Source: Sediminibacterium ginsengisoli
GTDB lineage: Bacteria > Bacteroidota > Bacteroidia > Chitinophagales > Chitinophagaceae
Reading direction: 5' to 3'
DNA length: 64,000 nucleotides
Assembly (NCBI GenBank): GCA_945865545.1
Contig: CAMBEQ010000010.1
Span: 1 to 64,000 of the forward strand
Below the pieces are notes generated by a model, which ran no database searches, was not told the DNA's origin, and saw nothing but the letters and a program-made list of their open reading frames with translations. This document shows positions 45,532 through 54,053 of the stretch, piece after piece. Position numbers and translations under genes: made by a program. Numbering within the stretch: position 1 is the first letter of the stretch; the number at the start of each line of letters is the position of its first letter.

Positions 45532-45996
45532 TTACCAACCGCTAATGGCTAATATTTCTTTGGTATGATCTTTCGTATCGGGTTTTTCGATAATAAATCT
45601 AACCATACCTGCTTCGTCAATTAAAAAAGTGGTACGGGAAGTGCCCATATAAGTACGGCCCATGAATTTCTTCTGGCCCCATAAATTGTATTTGTCAACT
45701 ATTTTCTTGTCCTCGTCGGCAATTAAAGAAAAGGGAAGCTCATATTTTTCAATGAACTTTTGATGAGATTTAACCGAATCCACACTCACCCCTAACACTT
45801 GTAAGCCTTTCTTTAACAATGCTTTATAATTATCACGCAAATTACAAGCTTGAGCTGTACAACCTGGTGTATCATCTTTTGGATAAAAATAAAGGACAAG
45901 CTTTTTTCCCTTAAAATCGGCTATAGAAACTGTATTGCCATGTTGATCAACGCCTTTAAACAGGGGCGCTTTAGAACCTTCTTTAATAACTGCCAT
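45532..45996 (-). CDS. bcp: Thioredoxin-dependent thiol peroxidase (peroxiredoxin Q/BCP)
   Basis: Reduces hydroperoxides. 154 residues, cytoplasmic. Peroxidatic Cys in DDTPGCTAQAC (C46) with resolving Cys five residues later (C51), the atypical 2-Cys pattern of BCP. Also LSLIAD-type and GRTYMGTSRTTFLID blocks. Monocistronic with its own terminator; divergent from carB. Confidence 0.96.
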   Translation of the reverse strand: MAVIKEGSKAPLFKGVDQHGNTVSIADFKGKKLVLYFYPKDDTPGCTAQACNLRDNYKALLKKGLQVLGVSVDSVKSHQKFIEKYELPFSLIADEDKKIVDKYNLWGQKKFMGRTYMGTSRTTFLIDEAGMVRFIIEKPDTKDHTKEILAISGW

Positions 45997-46097
45997 AATC
46001 TTGAATTGGCGGTGAAGATAGCATTTAAAAAGGACAAAAATGTTTAGGGTTAAAATGGGGCAAATTCAGGCAAATTTTTGTAGGTTTGCGCAATTTA

Positions 46098-46105
46098 TAT
46101 TTTTG
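46098..46105 (+). promoter_or_regulatory. -7 box (TATTTTTG) for carB, probably leaderless
   Basis: Perfect TAnnTTTG, 6 nt before the ATG at 46112. A TTTTG at 46076-46080 stands 17 nt upstream, a possible -33 element with short spacing. Confidence 0.55.
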
Positions 46106-46111
46106 TACGCT

Positions 46112-47758
46112 ATGCCAAAAGACAAATCCATCCAATCGGTATTAATTGTAGGTTCTGGGCCCATTATTATTGGTCAGGCCTGCGAATTTGACTACTCTGG
46201 TTCTCAAGCAGCTCGTTCATTAAGGGAAGAGGGTATTAAAGTAATTCTTATCAATAGTAATCCAGCCACCATCATGACCGATCCAATGATGGCCGACAAA
46301 GTTTATTTATTGCCATTGACCATTGAAAGCATAGAGCAAATTTTACAAGAAAATCAAATTGACGCTGTACTTCCCACCATGGGAGGACAAACCGCATTAA
46401 ACTTATGTAAGGAAGCAGATGAAATTGGATTGTGGAAACAATACAATTGTAGAATGATTGGAGTGGATGTGGCAGCGATAGATTTAGCAGAAGACAGAGA
46501 ACAGTTTAGACAATTGATGGTAAAAATTGGAATTGCAGTGGCACCAAGTAGAGTAGCCAATAGTTTTTTAGAAGGAAAAGAATTTGCACAAGTAATAGGA
46601 TTTCCATTAGTCATACGTCCTTCCTTTACTTTAGGGGGAACAGGTGGTGGATTTGTACATGACGCTTCTGAATTAGATGCAGCTTTAGAGAAAGGATTAA
46701 AAGCCTCTCCTATTCATGAAGTGTTAGTAGAGAAAGCGGTGTTGGGATGGAAAGAATATGAATTAGAATTATTAAGAGATCAAGCAGATAATGTAGTGAT
46801 AATATGTACCGTAGAAAACTTGGATCCCATGGGCGTACATACAGGAGATTCTATAACAGTAGCGCCAGCCATGACTTTGAGCGACACCTCTTTTCAAGAC
46901 ATGCGTAATAAAGCGATGTTGATGATGCGTAGTTTAGGAAATTTTGCTGGAGGTTGTAATGTACAGTTTGCACAAAATCCAGCAACAGAAGAATTGATTG
47001 CTGTGGAAATTAATCCAAGAGTATCTCGCTCCTCTGCATTGGCATCAAAAGCAACAGGTTACCCAATTGCAAAAATTGCAGCAAAGTTGGCTATTGGATA
47101 TCACTTAGATGAATTAAAAAATCAAATTACACAAACTACTTCGGCTTATTTTGAACCCGCTTTAGATTATGTAATTGTAAAAATGCCAAGATGGAATTTT
47201 GATAAATTCAAAGGGGCCAATGATACTTTAGGATTGCAAATGAAAAGTGTAGGAGAAGTAATGGCCATAGGAAGAAGCTTTACAGAAGCCATTCAAAAAG
47301 CTTGTCAAAGTTTAGAAAACGAAGCGATAGGTTTGGGTTATTATGGAAAGAGTTTAATGAAGAACGAGGAATTAATGGAATATATTAAGATTCCAAAATG
47401 GGATCGTATTTTCAGAATCAAAGATGCCTTAATGCAAGGTTCCACCGTTCGTTCTATTGCAGCCGCTACAGGAATTGATAATTGGTTTTTATACCAAATA
47501 AGAATCATCTGCAATATTGAAAAAGAATTATTGAAACATAGTTTAGAAACCATTCCTACTGAATTAATGAAAGAAGCGAAACAACATGGTTTTAGCGATA
47601 TGCAAATTGCCAAATTATTAACAGGCAATACCAATGACGATGCAGTGTATGAAAAAAGAAAGGCCTTAGGTATCACTAGAGTGTATAAAATGGTAGATAC
47701 TTGTAGCGCCGAGTTTGCAGCCAAGACGCCCTACTTTTATTCTACCTTCGAAAATTAA
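46112..47758 (+). CDS. carB: Carbamoyl-phosphate synthase large subunit, N-terminal half only
   Basis: 548 residues from the ATG at 46112 (MPKDKSIQSVLIVGSGP, the usual CarB start; the ATG at 46040 is rejected). Normal CarB is about 940-1070 residues. Present: the carboxyphosphate-forming ATP-grasp half (GSGPIIIGQACEFDYSG, GGTGGGFV, EINPRVSRSSALASKATG) and the oligomerisation domain up to TPYFYSTFEN, where a stop falls in the normal inter-half linker. The carbamate-phosphorylating half and allosteric domain are absent here. No CarB-like sequence follows in any frame in the 30 bp before the next gene. Either a naturally split CarB with its second half elsewhere, or a truncated gene. Confidence 0.9.
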   Translation: MPKDKSIQSVLIVGSGPIIIGQACEFDYSGSQAARSLREEGIKVILINSNPATIMTDPMMADKVYLLPLTIESIEQILQENQIDAVLPTMGGQTALNLCKEADEIGLWKQYNCRMIGVDVAAIDLAEDREQFRQLMVKIGIAVAPSRVANSFLEGKEFAQVIGFPLVIRPSFTLGGTGGGFVHDASELDAALEKGLKASPIHEVLVEKAVLGWKEYELELLRDQADNVVIICTVENLDPMGVHTGDSITVAPAMTLSDTSFQDMRNKAMLMMRSLGNFAGGCNVQFAQNPATEELIAVEINPRVSRSSALASKATGYPIAKIAAKLAIGYHLDELKNQITQTTSAYFEPALDYVIVKMPRWNFDKFKGANDTLGLQMKSVGEVMAIGRSFTEAIQKACQSLENEAIGLGYYGKSLMKNEELMEYIKIPKWDRIFRIKDALMQGSTVRSIAAATGIDNWFLYQIRIICNIEKELLKHSLETIPTELMKEAKQHGFSDMQIAKLLTGNTNDDAVYEKRKALGITRVYKMVDTCSAEFAAKTPYFYSTFEN

Positions 47759-47788
47759 ATTAACTGGACAGAAGTAAATCAAAAAGAT

Positions 47789-48754
47789 ATGAACGTAAAA
47801 GACATTGTAGCCCTGAATGAAAAAGAAACCAGAGGTGGATTTGGGGAAGGCATTCATGAGTTGGCCAAAGAAAATAGTGAAGTAGTAGTATTGACTGCCG
47901 ACTTAGCAGGTTCCTTTAAATTAGGACCCTTCATTAAAGAATTTCCAGATCGTTTTATAGAAGTGGGTATCGCTGAAGCCAATATGATAAGTATAGCTGC
48001 GGGCTTAACCATTGGAGGAAAAATTCCTTACACCACTACTTTTGCTAATTTTAGTACAGGAAGAGTGTATGATCAAATAAGACAAAGTGTTGCCTACTCT
48101 GATAAGAATGTAAAAATTTGTGCGTCACATGCAGGATTAACTTTGGGAGAAGATGGTGCTACACATCAAATATTAGAAGATATTGGACTGATGAAAATGT
48201 TACCAGGCATGACTGTCGTGGTGCCTTGCGATTTTAACCAAACCAAAGCAGCTACGAAAGCCATCGCTAAACATCATGGCCCAGTGTACTTACGTTTTGG
48301 AAGACCGAAGTGGCCTAATTTTACCAAAGAAGATGGATCTGATTTTGTAATAGGTAAAGCACAAAAATTAAGTGATGGTAAAGACATTACTTTATTTGCA
48401 TGCGGACACTTAGTATGGAAAGCGATTGAAGCAGGAAAAATTTTAGAAGCTACAGGAGTGAGTGTTGAAGTAATAAATATACATACCATTAAGCCTTTAG
48501 ATGTGGCAGCCATTGTGGAAAGTATTAAAAAAACAGGATGCGCTGTTACTTGCGAAGAACATAATATTATTGGTGGATTAGGAGATGCTATTGCACAAGT
48601 AGCTGCAACACATTTTCCAATTCCTATTGAATACATTGGTACCCAAGATACTTTTGGAGAAAGTGGAACACCGAATCAATTGCTCGCTAAATACGGATTA
48701 GATACCCCGAATATTGTAGAAGCTGCAAAAAAAGTATTAGGCAGAAAAGGATAA
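47789..48754 (+). CDS. Transketolase C-terminal half (pyrimidine-binding and C-terminal domains)
   Basis: 321 residues covering the Pyr and C-terminal domains of transketolase. Seen: EVGIAEANMISIAAGL with the TPP-activating Glu, ASHAGLTLGEDGATHQ, PGMTVVVPCDFNQ and the C-terminal NIHTIKPLDVAAI. In Bacteroidota and other bacteria the enzyme is often split into N- and C-subunits, usually encoded side by side. Here the N-half (PP domain with the GDG motif) is not upstream; the half-length carB is, 30 bp away. Its partner must lie elsewhere if it is functional. Confidence 0.93.
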   Translation: MNVKDIVALNEKETRGGFGEGIHELAKENSEVVVLTADLAGSFKLGPFIKEFPDRFIEVGIAEANMISIAAGLTIGGKIPYTTTFANFSTGRVYDQIRQSVAYSDKNVKICASHAGLTLGEDGATHQILEDIGLMKMLPGMTVVVPCDFNQTKAATKAIAKHHGPVYLRFGRPKWPNFTKEDGSDFVIGKAQKLSDGKDITLFACGHLVWKAIEAGKILEATGVSVEVINIHTIKPLDVAAIVESIKKTGCAVTCEEHNIIGGLGDAIAQVAATHFPIPIEYIGTQDTFGESGTPNQLLAKYGLDTPNIVEAAKKVLGRKG

Positions 48755-48805
48755 TTGAAATTACTTCAAATTATAAGAGGGGAAAATCCAGGTTGACAAA
48801 ATATA

Positions 48806-48844
48806 TTCAAACTTGAGGTTTCAATTTGAAACCTCAAGTTTGAA
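48806..48844. terminator. Bidirectional palindrome between convergent genes
   Basis: Near-perfect 39-bp inverted repeat, 19-bp arms centred at 48825, between the convergent transketolase-half and pdxH genes. No strong T-tract on either side, so termination is likely but not certain. Confidence 0.65.
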
Positions 48845-48874
48845 ACAAGGTGGCAAAATAATTAGAAAAAATAA

Positions 48875-49516
48875 TTAAGGCGCCAATCTTACTTTAACCC
48901 AATTGTCTTTTTCAAAACTGTATTGTATACGATCGTGCAAGCGCGAACTGCGGCCTTGCCAAAATTCCATTTTAAAAGGATGCACTATATAACCACCCCA
49001 ATGTGGTGGCAAAGGCACATTGCCTTCTTTGTATTTTTCGGTATTGTCTGCCACCAATTTTTCAAGATATTCGCGATTTGGAATAATTTGACTTTGTGGT
49101 GAAGCCCAAGCGCCTATTTGACTTCCCAAGGGTCGTGAGTGAAAATATTCTGCACTTTCTTCAACGCTAACTTTTTTTACAACGCCGGTAATGCGCACTT
49201 GACGCTCTAATTCTTTCCAGAAAAAATTCATTGCAGCCACAGGATGTGTGGCCATTTCTTTTCCTTTAACGCTATCATAATTAGAGTAGAATATAAAACC
49301 TTTCGGGGTGTAGCCTTTTAGAAGCACTACGCGCGACGAAGGAGCGCGGGCATCATCAATAGTGGAAAGTACAAAAGCATTTACTTCGTCTATATTACTT
49401 GCAATAGCCTCTTCCCACCAATGCGTAAATTGATCCATAGGATGCGCTGCAGTTGCTGCTTCCTCCAAAGAAGCCATTTGATAATCACGGCGAATAGAAG
49501 CAATATCCTTTTGCAT
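48875..49516 (-). CDS. pdxH: Pyridoxamine 5'-phosphate oxidase
   Basis: FMN enzyme making pyridoxal 5'-phosphate from PNP/PMP. 213 residues. Seen: SSRVVLLKGYTPKGFIFYSN, AAMNFFWKELERQVRITG, SAEYFHSRPLGSQIGAWAS and the C-terminal SSRLHDRIQYS with VRLAP. Complete length. Follows ctaA by 6 bp on the same strand. Confidence 0.97.
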   Translation of the reverse strand: MQKDIASIRRDYQMASLEEAATAAHPMDQFTHWWEEAIASNIDEVNAFVLSTIDDARAPSSRVVLLKGYTPKGFIFYSNYDSVKGKEMATHPVAAMNFFWKELERQVRITGVVKKVSVEESAEYFHSRPLGSQIGAWASPQSQIIPNREYLEKLVADNTEKYKEGNVPLPPHWGGYIVHPFKMEFWQGRSSRLHDRIQYSFEKDNWVKVRLAP

Positions 49517-49522
49517 AATTTT

Positions 49523-50596
49523 TTATTTAGTCGCGTACAAAATATTAATCACCGATAACAATAACAACATGCCAACCAATTGATGCAGTTGTGCCAACCA
49601 TTCAAATCCACCCCAAACTCCTGGAACAATATGCGCACTTGCCAACACCGTAAAAATACCTAAAATCACTTGTATAAAAACTACAATAATGGGTAGAATG
49701 CGCGCGCGCACCCAAAAATTATTTCCTTGTAATTTTAAAAGTTTGCTGGTCCAAAGAATAATTAAAAAAGTAAGTAGATAAGCCAACCCTCTATGTGCAA
49801 AATGAATCCAAATGGTATTATTAACTGCATTTAGAAAAAACCCATCCTTTCCCAATAAACCTGCTGGGACCCACTCCCCATTGATGGAAGGCCAGGTGCT
49901 AGCCACATTGGCTGCCTTATGCCCCGCCATTAAAGCGCCATAGATTAATTGAAAAAATAGAAGTAAAAGAATCGCCCAAGCAAAGTTTCGGATAGCACTT
50001 ATTTTATTACTTGCATCTTGATTACCACTTTTGCGACGGATGGGATGCACTGTAAGCGATAAGGCAAACCAATAGGTATAAGCCAAGAGGCCTAAGGCAA
50101 AAATAAAATGAAGTGCTAAACGTGTTGGCTTTACATATACCGCATCTCCTTCTAAACCACTAGCTACCATAATCCAACCTATAGCTCCTTGTAATGCACC
50201 TAATAAAAATAAAATAAGCAAGGGCTTAACCATATTGGGTTGAAAATATTTTTTAATAAAAAAATAAATAAACCCAAAGGCGAAAACTAAGCCAATACTA
50301 CGTGCCCATAAACGGTGAAACCATTCCCAAAAAAAGATGAATTTAAAGTTTGAAATGGTAAACTCAAAATTGAGTAACTGAAATTGTGGAGTAGTTTTGT
50401 ATTTAGCAAATAAGGTTTGCCAAGCCGCTTCATTCAAAGGTGGCAGTGTCCCAGTGACCACATCCCATTCTGTAATGGAAAGTCCACTTCCTGTTAAACG
50501 AGTAATACCCCCCAAAGCAATCTGAATCACCGTCATGATCACGCCTAATAATAGCCAATTGGCTACTTTATTTGATTTATGATCATTCAAGTCCAT
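49523..50596 (-). CDS. ctaA: Heme A synthase (COX15/CtaA)
   Basis: Oxidises heme O to heme A for aa3-type cytochrome oxidase. 357 residues, about eight transmembrane helices. Seen: QIALGGITRLTGSGLSITEW near the N-terminus (family hallmark), heme-ligand histidines in WEWFHRLWAR, LALHFIFALG, FAHRGLAY and LHQLVG. The absence of CtaB or cox genes nearby means they lie elsewhere. Supports aerobic respiration. Confidence 0.95.
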   Translation of the reverse strand: MDLNDHKSNKVANWLLLGVIMTVIQIALGGITRLTGSGLSITEWDVVTGTLPPLNEAAWQTLFAKYKTTPQFQLLNFEFTISNFKFIFFWEWFHRLWARSIGLVFAFGFIYFFIKKYFQPNMVKPLLILFLLGALQGAIGWIMVASGLEGDAVYVKPTRLALHFIFALGLLAYTYWFALSLTVHPIRRKSGNQDASNKISAIRNFAWAILLLLFFQLIYGALMAGHKAANVASTWPSINGEWVPAGLLGKDGFFLNAVNNTIWIHFAHRGLAYLLTFLIILWTSKLLKLQGNNFWVRARILPIIVVFIQVILGIFTVLASAHIVPGVWGGFEWLAQLHQLVGMLLLLSVINILYATK

Positions 50597-50648
50597 GCCT
50601 TAGTTTTAGAACACAAAGGTACTAAGTAATCAAACAGGGTTATCAGAT

Positions 50649-50681
50649 TGATTTTGGTTTCTTATAGAATGATTTTGGTTT
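50649..50681. repeat. Direct repeat pair in the ctaA-rnhB intergenic region
   Basis: TGATTTTGGTTT occurs at 50649-50660 and 50670-50681, a spacing of 21 bp (two helical turns) between divergent genes. Confidence 0.5.
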
Positions 50682-50766
50682 GTCAGCAATATGCTCCAAT
50701 TTTACATTGATAAATTAAACAGAAATACCCATTAAGAAAATGTACAAAATAGATAGTTAATTATTA

Positions 50767-51408
50767 TTGATAAACCCTTTTATTGGACAAAGAATAAATT
50801 TAACCTTGCCTAAATTAATCAATCAATATCAAGACCTATTATTAGAAGCAGGCTGTGATGAAGCAGGCAGGGGTTGTTATGCTGGGCCTGTATTTGCAGC
50901 AGCAGTAATACTTCCCAAAGATTTCTATCATCCTTTATTAAATGATAGTAAACAATTAACCGAAACTCAACGAGACCTTTTAGCCCCTATCATAAAAGAC
51001 GCAGCAATATGCTGGGCCGTTGCGCAGCAATCAGCTGCCGAAATAGACGCCTCCAATATTTTAAAGGCGGCCATCCAATGCATGCATTTATCCTTAGATC
51101 AATTAAAACCAAAAGCAAAATTTATTACAGTAGATGGCAATCGTTTTTATGCCTATAAAAAAGTACCGCATCTAACCATCATAAAGGGCGATGGGCAATA
51201 TGCTAATATTGCCGCTGCCAGTATCCTCGCTAAAACGGCGCGAGATAAATGGATGCAAAAATTACATGCAAAATACCCACAGTATGGTTGGGATAAAAAT
51301 AAAGGATACGGCACCGCCGCGCACCGCGCGGCCATCGCCCGTTATGGCTTATGTTTCGAGCATCGAAAGAGTTTTAAAATACTTCCTCAACAGCTATCCC
51401 TCTTATAA
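50767..51408 (+). CDS. rnhB: Ribonuclease HII
   Basis: Cleaves RNA in RNA-DNA hybrids and removes ribonucleotides. 213 residues. Seen: AGCDEAGRGCYAGPV (catalytic Asp and Glu), NDSKQLTE, IKGDGQYANIAAASILAK (third catalytic Asp) and YGWDKNKGYGTAAHR. No ATG occurs before the first motif; TTG at 50767 is used. Single gene, divergent from ctaA. Confidence 0.95.
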   Translation: MINPFIGQRINLTLPKLINQYQDLLLEAGCDEAGRGCYAGPVFAAAVILPKDFYHPLLNDSKQLTETQRDLLAPIIKDAAICWAVAQQSAAEIDASNILKAAIQCMHLSLDQLKPKAKFITVDGNRFYAYKKVPHLTIIKGDGQYANIAAASILAKTARDKWMQKLHAKYPQYGWDKNKGYGTAAHRAAIARYGLCFEHRKSFKILPQQLSLL

Positions 51409-51451
51409 ATTATTGGATTCTATAAAATCTTAAATGCTTTAATTGGAGTAG

Positions 51452-52060
51452 TTAATACTCCCACGCACCCAAACCTTGACGAAGTAATATATATTCATCG
51501 GTAGTACAATCAATCACCGTCGAAGGCACGATGCCGCCAATGCCTCCATCCACTACCATATCAATTTGGTTGCCCCAGTGTTCATAAATAATTTCAGGAT
51601 CGGTATAGTCTTCTACATTTTCTCCAGGGAAGGAAGCAGATAAAATGGGATGCCCTAAGGTTTGAATAATAGAAAGCGCAATATTATTATTAGGTATACG
51701 CAAACCAATTGTTTTTTTCTTGGACTGTAAAATTTTAGGTACTTGTTTACTCGCTGGTAAAACAAAAGTATAAGGGCCAGGCAGGGTTTTTTTCAAAATT
51801 CTATATAAAGAATTATCTATACTTTTAGCATAGGCACTCAAATCGCTTAAATCGGCACAAATAAAACTAAGTTGCGCTTTTTCTGGATTTACTTTTTTTA
51901 TCGCGCAAATTTTCTCCACTGCTTCATGATGTAAAATAGAACAACCAAGCCCATAAATGGTATCGGTGGGGTAAGCAATAATGCCGCCACTTTCTAAACA
52001 GTCTTTCACCATAGTAAGTTGTCTAGCTTGCGGATTGTCGGGGTGTATTCTAATGAGCAT
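51452..52060 (-). CDS. yciO: YciO/Sua5 (YrdC) domain protein
   Basis: 202 residues, one YrdC domain. Opening IRIHPDNPQARQ strongly resembles E. coli YciO rather than TsaC; then GIIAYPTDTIYGLGC, KKTIGLRIPNN and STVIDCTTDEY. YrdC proteins include threonylcarbamoyl-AMP synthases (t6A tRNA modification), but YciO members may lack that activity and are of uncertain role. The ATG at 52060 lies 13 nt behind a perfect -7 box. Confidence 0.88.
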   Translation of the reverse strand: MLIRIHPDNPQARQLTMVKDCLESGGIIAYPTDTIYGLGCSILHHEAVEKICAIKKVNPEKAQLSFICADLSDLSAYAKSIDNSLYRILKKTLPGPYTFVLPASKQVPKILQSKKKTIGLRIPNNNIALSIIQTLGHPILSASFPGENVEDYTDPEIIYEHWGNQIDMVVDGGIGGIVPSTVIDCTTDEYILLRQGLGAWEY

Positions 52061-52073
52061 ATAGTGTAGGATA

Positions 52074-52081
52074 CAAATTTA
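52074..52081 (-). promoter_or_regulatory. -7 box (TAAATTTG) for the YciO gene
   Basis: Perfect TAnnTTTG on the minus strand, 13 nt before the ATG, in the short divergent region shared with the LuxR-type gene. Confidence 0.5.
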
Positions 52082-52131
52082 CCTATTTTTATTCCAATAA
52101 GTTTAGGTTTAATTTGTACAAACCATACACC

Positions 52132-52779
52132 ATGTTTAACATCATTTATTTAGAAGAAAAAATAATTACACGCAGTGCATTTCAACTGGCCATTGAAAAG
52201 CAAACCGATTGTAAAGTTAGGTACAGTACTGGCTGTATGCAGGATTTCTGCCATTTTATAAAAACAAGTTCTTTGATACCTGATTTGTGTATCTTATCGG
52301 ATAGTTATAATTATAGGGAGCTGCAAACAGTTATTAAAATCATTAAGTCAAAAAGCGCGCATCCTTTTATACTATTAAAGTCCGATTCAAAATTTATTAA
52401 GTCCATTTGTTTCTTAATGAAAAATGGACTGCATGGAATATTTTTTACTGACGAGCCATTGATTGATTTAAAATACACTGTGCGCAACAGAACCCGTTTT
52501 AATTTATCGGCAGACAAATCAAAATTAATTACGAGCAATGTATTAGGAGAAATTAATATTAAAGAATTCAACTACAACCGAAAACCGCTTACTCAAAATG
52601 AAATTGTATTTATACAACAATGCAGCAAGGATATGAATTATGATGAAATTGCTAAAACACTAAATAAAAGTATCAATACCATTTATGGGTATCGGGACCG
52701 AGTATTCAAAAAATTAAAAGTAAGTCAACGCACTGCTATGGTGATGACGGCGCTCAAACACAATTATATAGACTTATAA
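52132..52779 (+). CDS. LuxR-type DNA-binding protein with degenerate receiver-like domain
   Basis: 215 residues from the ATG at 52132; the TTG at 52114 is rejected. C-terminal LuxR/FixJ helix-turn-helix (about 150-210: LTQNEIVFIQQCSKDMNYDE then SINTIYGYRDRVFKKLKV). The N-terminus has receiver-like spacing (NIIYLEEKIITRSAF, PDLCILSDS, GLHGIFFTDE) but lacks the acidic pair, the phosphoacceptor Asp (Ser at the expected place) and the conserved Lys. It is therefore probably phosphorylation-independent. No histidine kinase neighbour. Targets unknown. Confidence 0.85.
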   Translation: MFNIIYLEEKIITRSAFQLAIEKQTDCKVRYSTGCMQDFCHFIKTSSLIPDLCILSDSYNYRELQTVIKIIKSKSAHPFILLKSDSKFIKSICFLMKNGLHGIFFTDEPLIDLKYTVRNRTRFNLSADKSKLITSNVLGEINIKEFNYNRKPLTQNEIVFIQQCSKDMNYDEIAKTLNKSINTIYGYRDRVFKKLKVSQRTAMVMTALKHNYIDL

Positions 52780-52800
52780 TTTTTTGATCACTTAGGCGCA

Positions 52801-52828
52801 AAAAAATAAGCCTCATCGAGGCTTATTT
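52801..52828. terminator. Bidirectional terminator between the LuxR-type gene and korB
   Basis: Perfect stem AAATAAGCCTC (52804-52814) with GAGGCTTATTT (52818-52828). The minus strand shows a run of T, giving a good terminator for korB; the plus-strand tail TTTAAAA is weaker. Confidence 0.85.
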
Positions 52829-52863
52829 AAAATATAGGTCAAAGTCAAAACAGACTTTTCGTT

Positions 52864-53904
52864 TTATTTAATCTCCCAAGTCTCTTTACCGCGAATTAAT
52901 TTATCTAAATCGCCAGCCCCTTTAGCCAATGCTTCTTGAATTTGTAAAGACATCATTTCTTCATAACAAGGACGGTCATTGGTATAAAAAACACCAAATG
53001 GTCTTGGGAAAACGGCGCCCACTTCAGAAGGATTGTCGAACAAACGTGTTAATATTTGAGCTTTGTAAAAATCTTTTTCGTCATGGATCCACATATCATC
53101 AGCGCTGTATTTGGTTCCAATCTCTACCACTTCTGGGCGCATGCCATCAAAACGTATACCCATTTCACCATTGGCACCAAAGGTTAAAGGCTTTCCTTGC
53201 TCCACATATAAGCCATGTACTTGCTTGGTTGCTTTCTCCGTAAAAATTTCAAAAGCCCCATCATTGAATATATTACAGTTCTGATAAATTTCTAAAAAGG
53301 AAGTGCCTTGATGTTTTTCGGCACGCGCAATCATGGTTTGCATGTGTTTAGGATCACGATCCATGGTACGTCCAACAAAACTTGCATCCGCACCCAATGC
53401 CAATGCAGCAGGATTAAATGGATGATCGATACTTCCTTGAGGTGAACTCTTGGTTACTTTATTCACTTCAGAGGTAGGAGAATATTGACCCTTGGTCAAA
53501 CCATAAATTTGGTTATTGAACACTAAAAAATTAACGTTTAAATTTCTTCTCAACATATGAATGGTATGGTTACCACCAATACTCATTGAATCTCCATCAC
53601 CTGCAACTATCCAAACACTTAACTCAGGTCTGCTCGCTTTTAAACCACTAGCAATCGCAGTGGCACGGCCATGAATAGAGTGCATACCATATGTATTCAT
53701 ATAGTATGGGAAACGGCTGCTACAACCAATACCACTAATAATCACAATATTTTCTTTTGCAACGCCAATCGTTGGCATTACTCTTTGTACAGAAGCTAAA
53801 ATGGAATAATCACCACAACCAGGGCACCAACGCACTTCTTGGTCGGTTGCAAAATCTTTAGCGGTTAAGGCAGCAACGGTGCTTTCTATTGTTTCAGTAG
53901 ACAT
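52864..53904 (-). CDS. korB: 2-oxoacid:ferredoxin oxidoreductase beta subunit
   Basis: TPP-binding beta subunit of a 2-oxoglutarate-type ferredoxin oxidoreductase. 346 residues. Seen: RWCPGCGDYSIL, GIGCSSRFPYYMNTYG, the TPP motif GDGDSMSIGGNH and NNQIYGLTKGQYSPTS. The alpha subunit (korA), normally adjacent and upstream, is missing: the upstream gene is a glycosyltransferase, 150 bp away. Either korA lies elsewhere or the complex uses a remote partner. Confidence 0.94.
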   Translation of the reverse strand: MSTETIESTVAALTAKDFATDQEVRWCPGCGDYSILASVQRVMPTIGVAKENIVIISGIGCSSRFPYYMNTYGMHSIHGRATAIASGLKASRPELSVWIVAGDGDSMSIGGNHTIHMLRRNLNVNFLVFNNQIYGLTKGQYSPTSEVNKVTKSSPQGSIDHPFNPAALALGADASFVGRTMDRDPKHMQTMIARAEKHQGTSFLEIYQNCNIFNDGAFEIFTEKATKQVHGLYVEQGKPLTFGANGEMGIRFDGMRPEVVEIGTKYSADDMWIHDEKDFYKAQILTRLFDNPSEVGAVFPRPFGVFYTNDRPCYEEMMSLQIQEALAKGAGDLDKLIRGKETWEIK

Positions 53905-53927
53905 AGTTAATTCTATTTTTAAGTAGG

Positions 53928-53935
53928 CAAAATTA
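53928..53935 (-). promoter_or_regulatory. -7 box (TAATTTTG) for korB
   Basis: Perfect TAnnTTTG on the minus strand, 23 nt before the korB ATG. Supports korB having its own promoter rather than following korA in an operon. Confidence 0.5.
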
Positions 53936-54053
53936 CATAAAGAAGGTCAATTTAAAGCTATAAAACTTCAAATTATATGTCGAAATCCGCAGTAAAATAG
54001 GGTCAAAAGAGAAGTCAAAACCCCTTTTTTAGGTGAAATGCTTCCACAGACCC

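Noticed and set aside
46040..46111. Longer carB start at 46040 adding 24 residues
   Set aside because: The added residues are unlike CarB, and a perfect -7 promoter box lies between the two starts at 46098-46105.
47759..47788. Possible frameshift continuing carB past its stop
   Set aside because: The 30 bp after the stop hold no CarB-like residues in any frame and lead straight into the transketolase gene.
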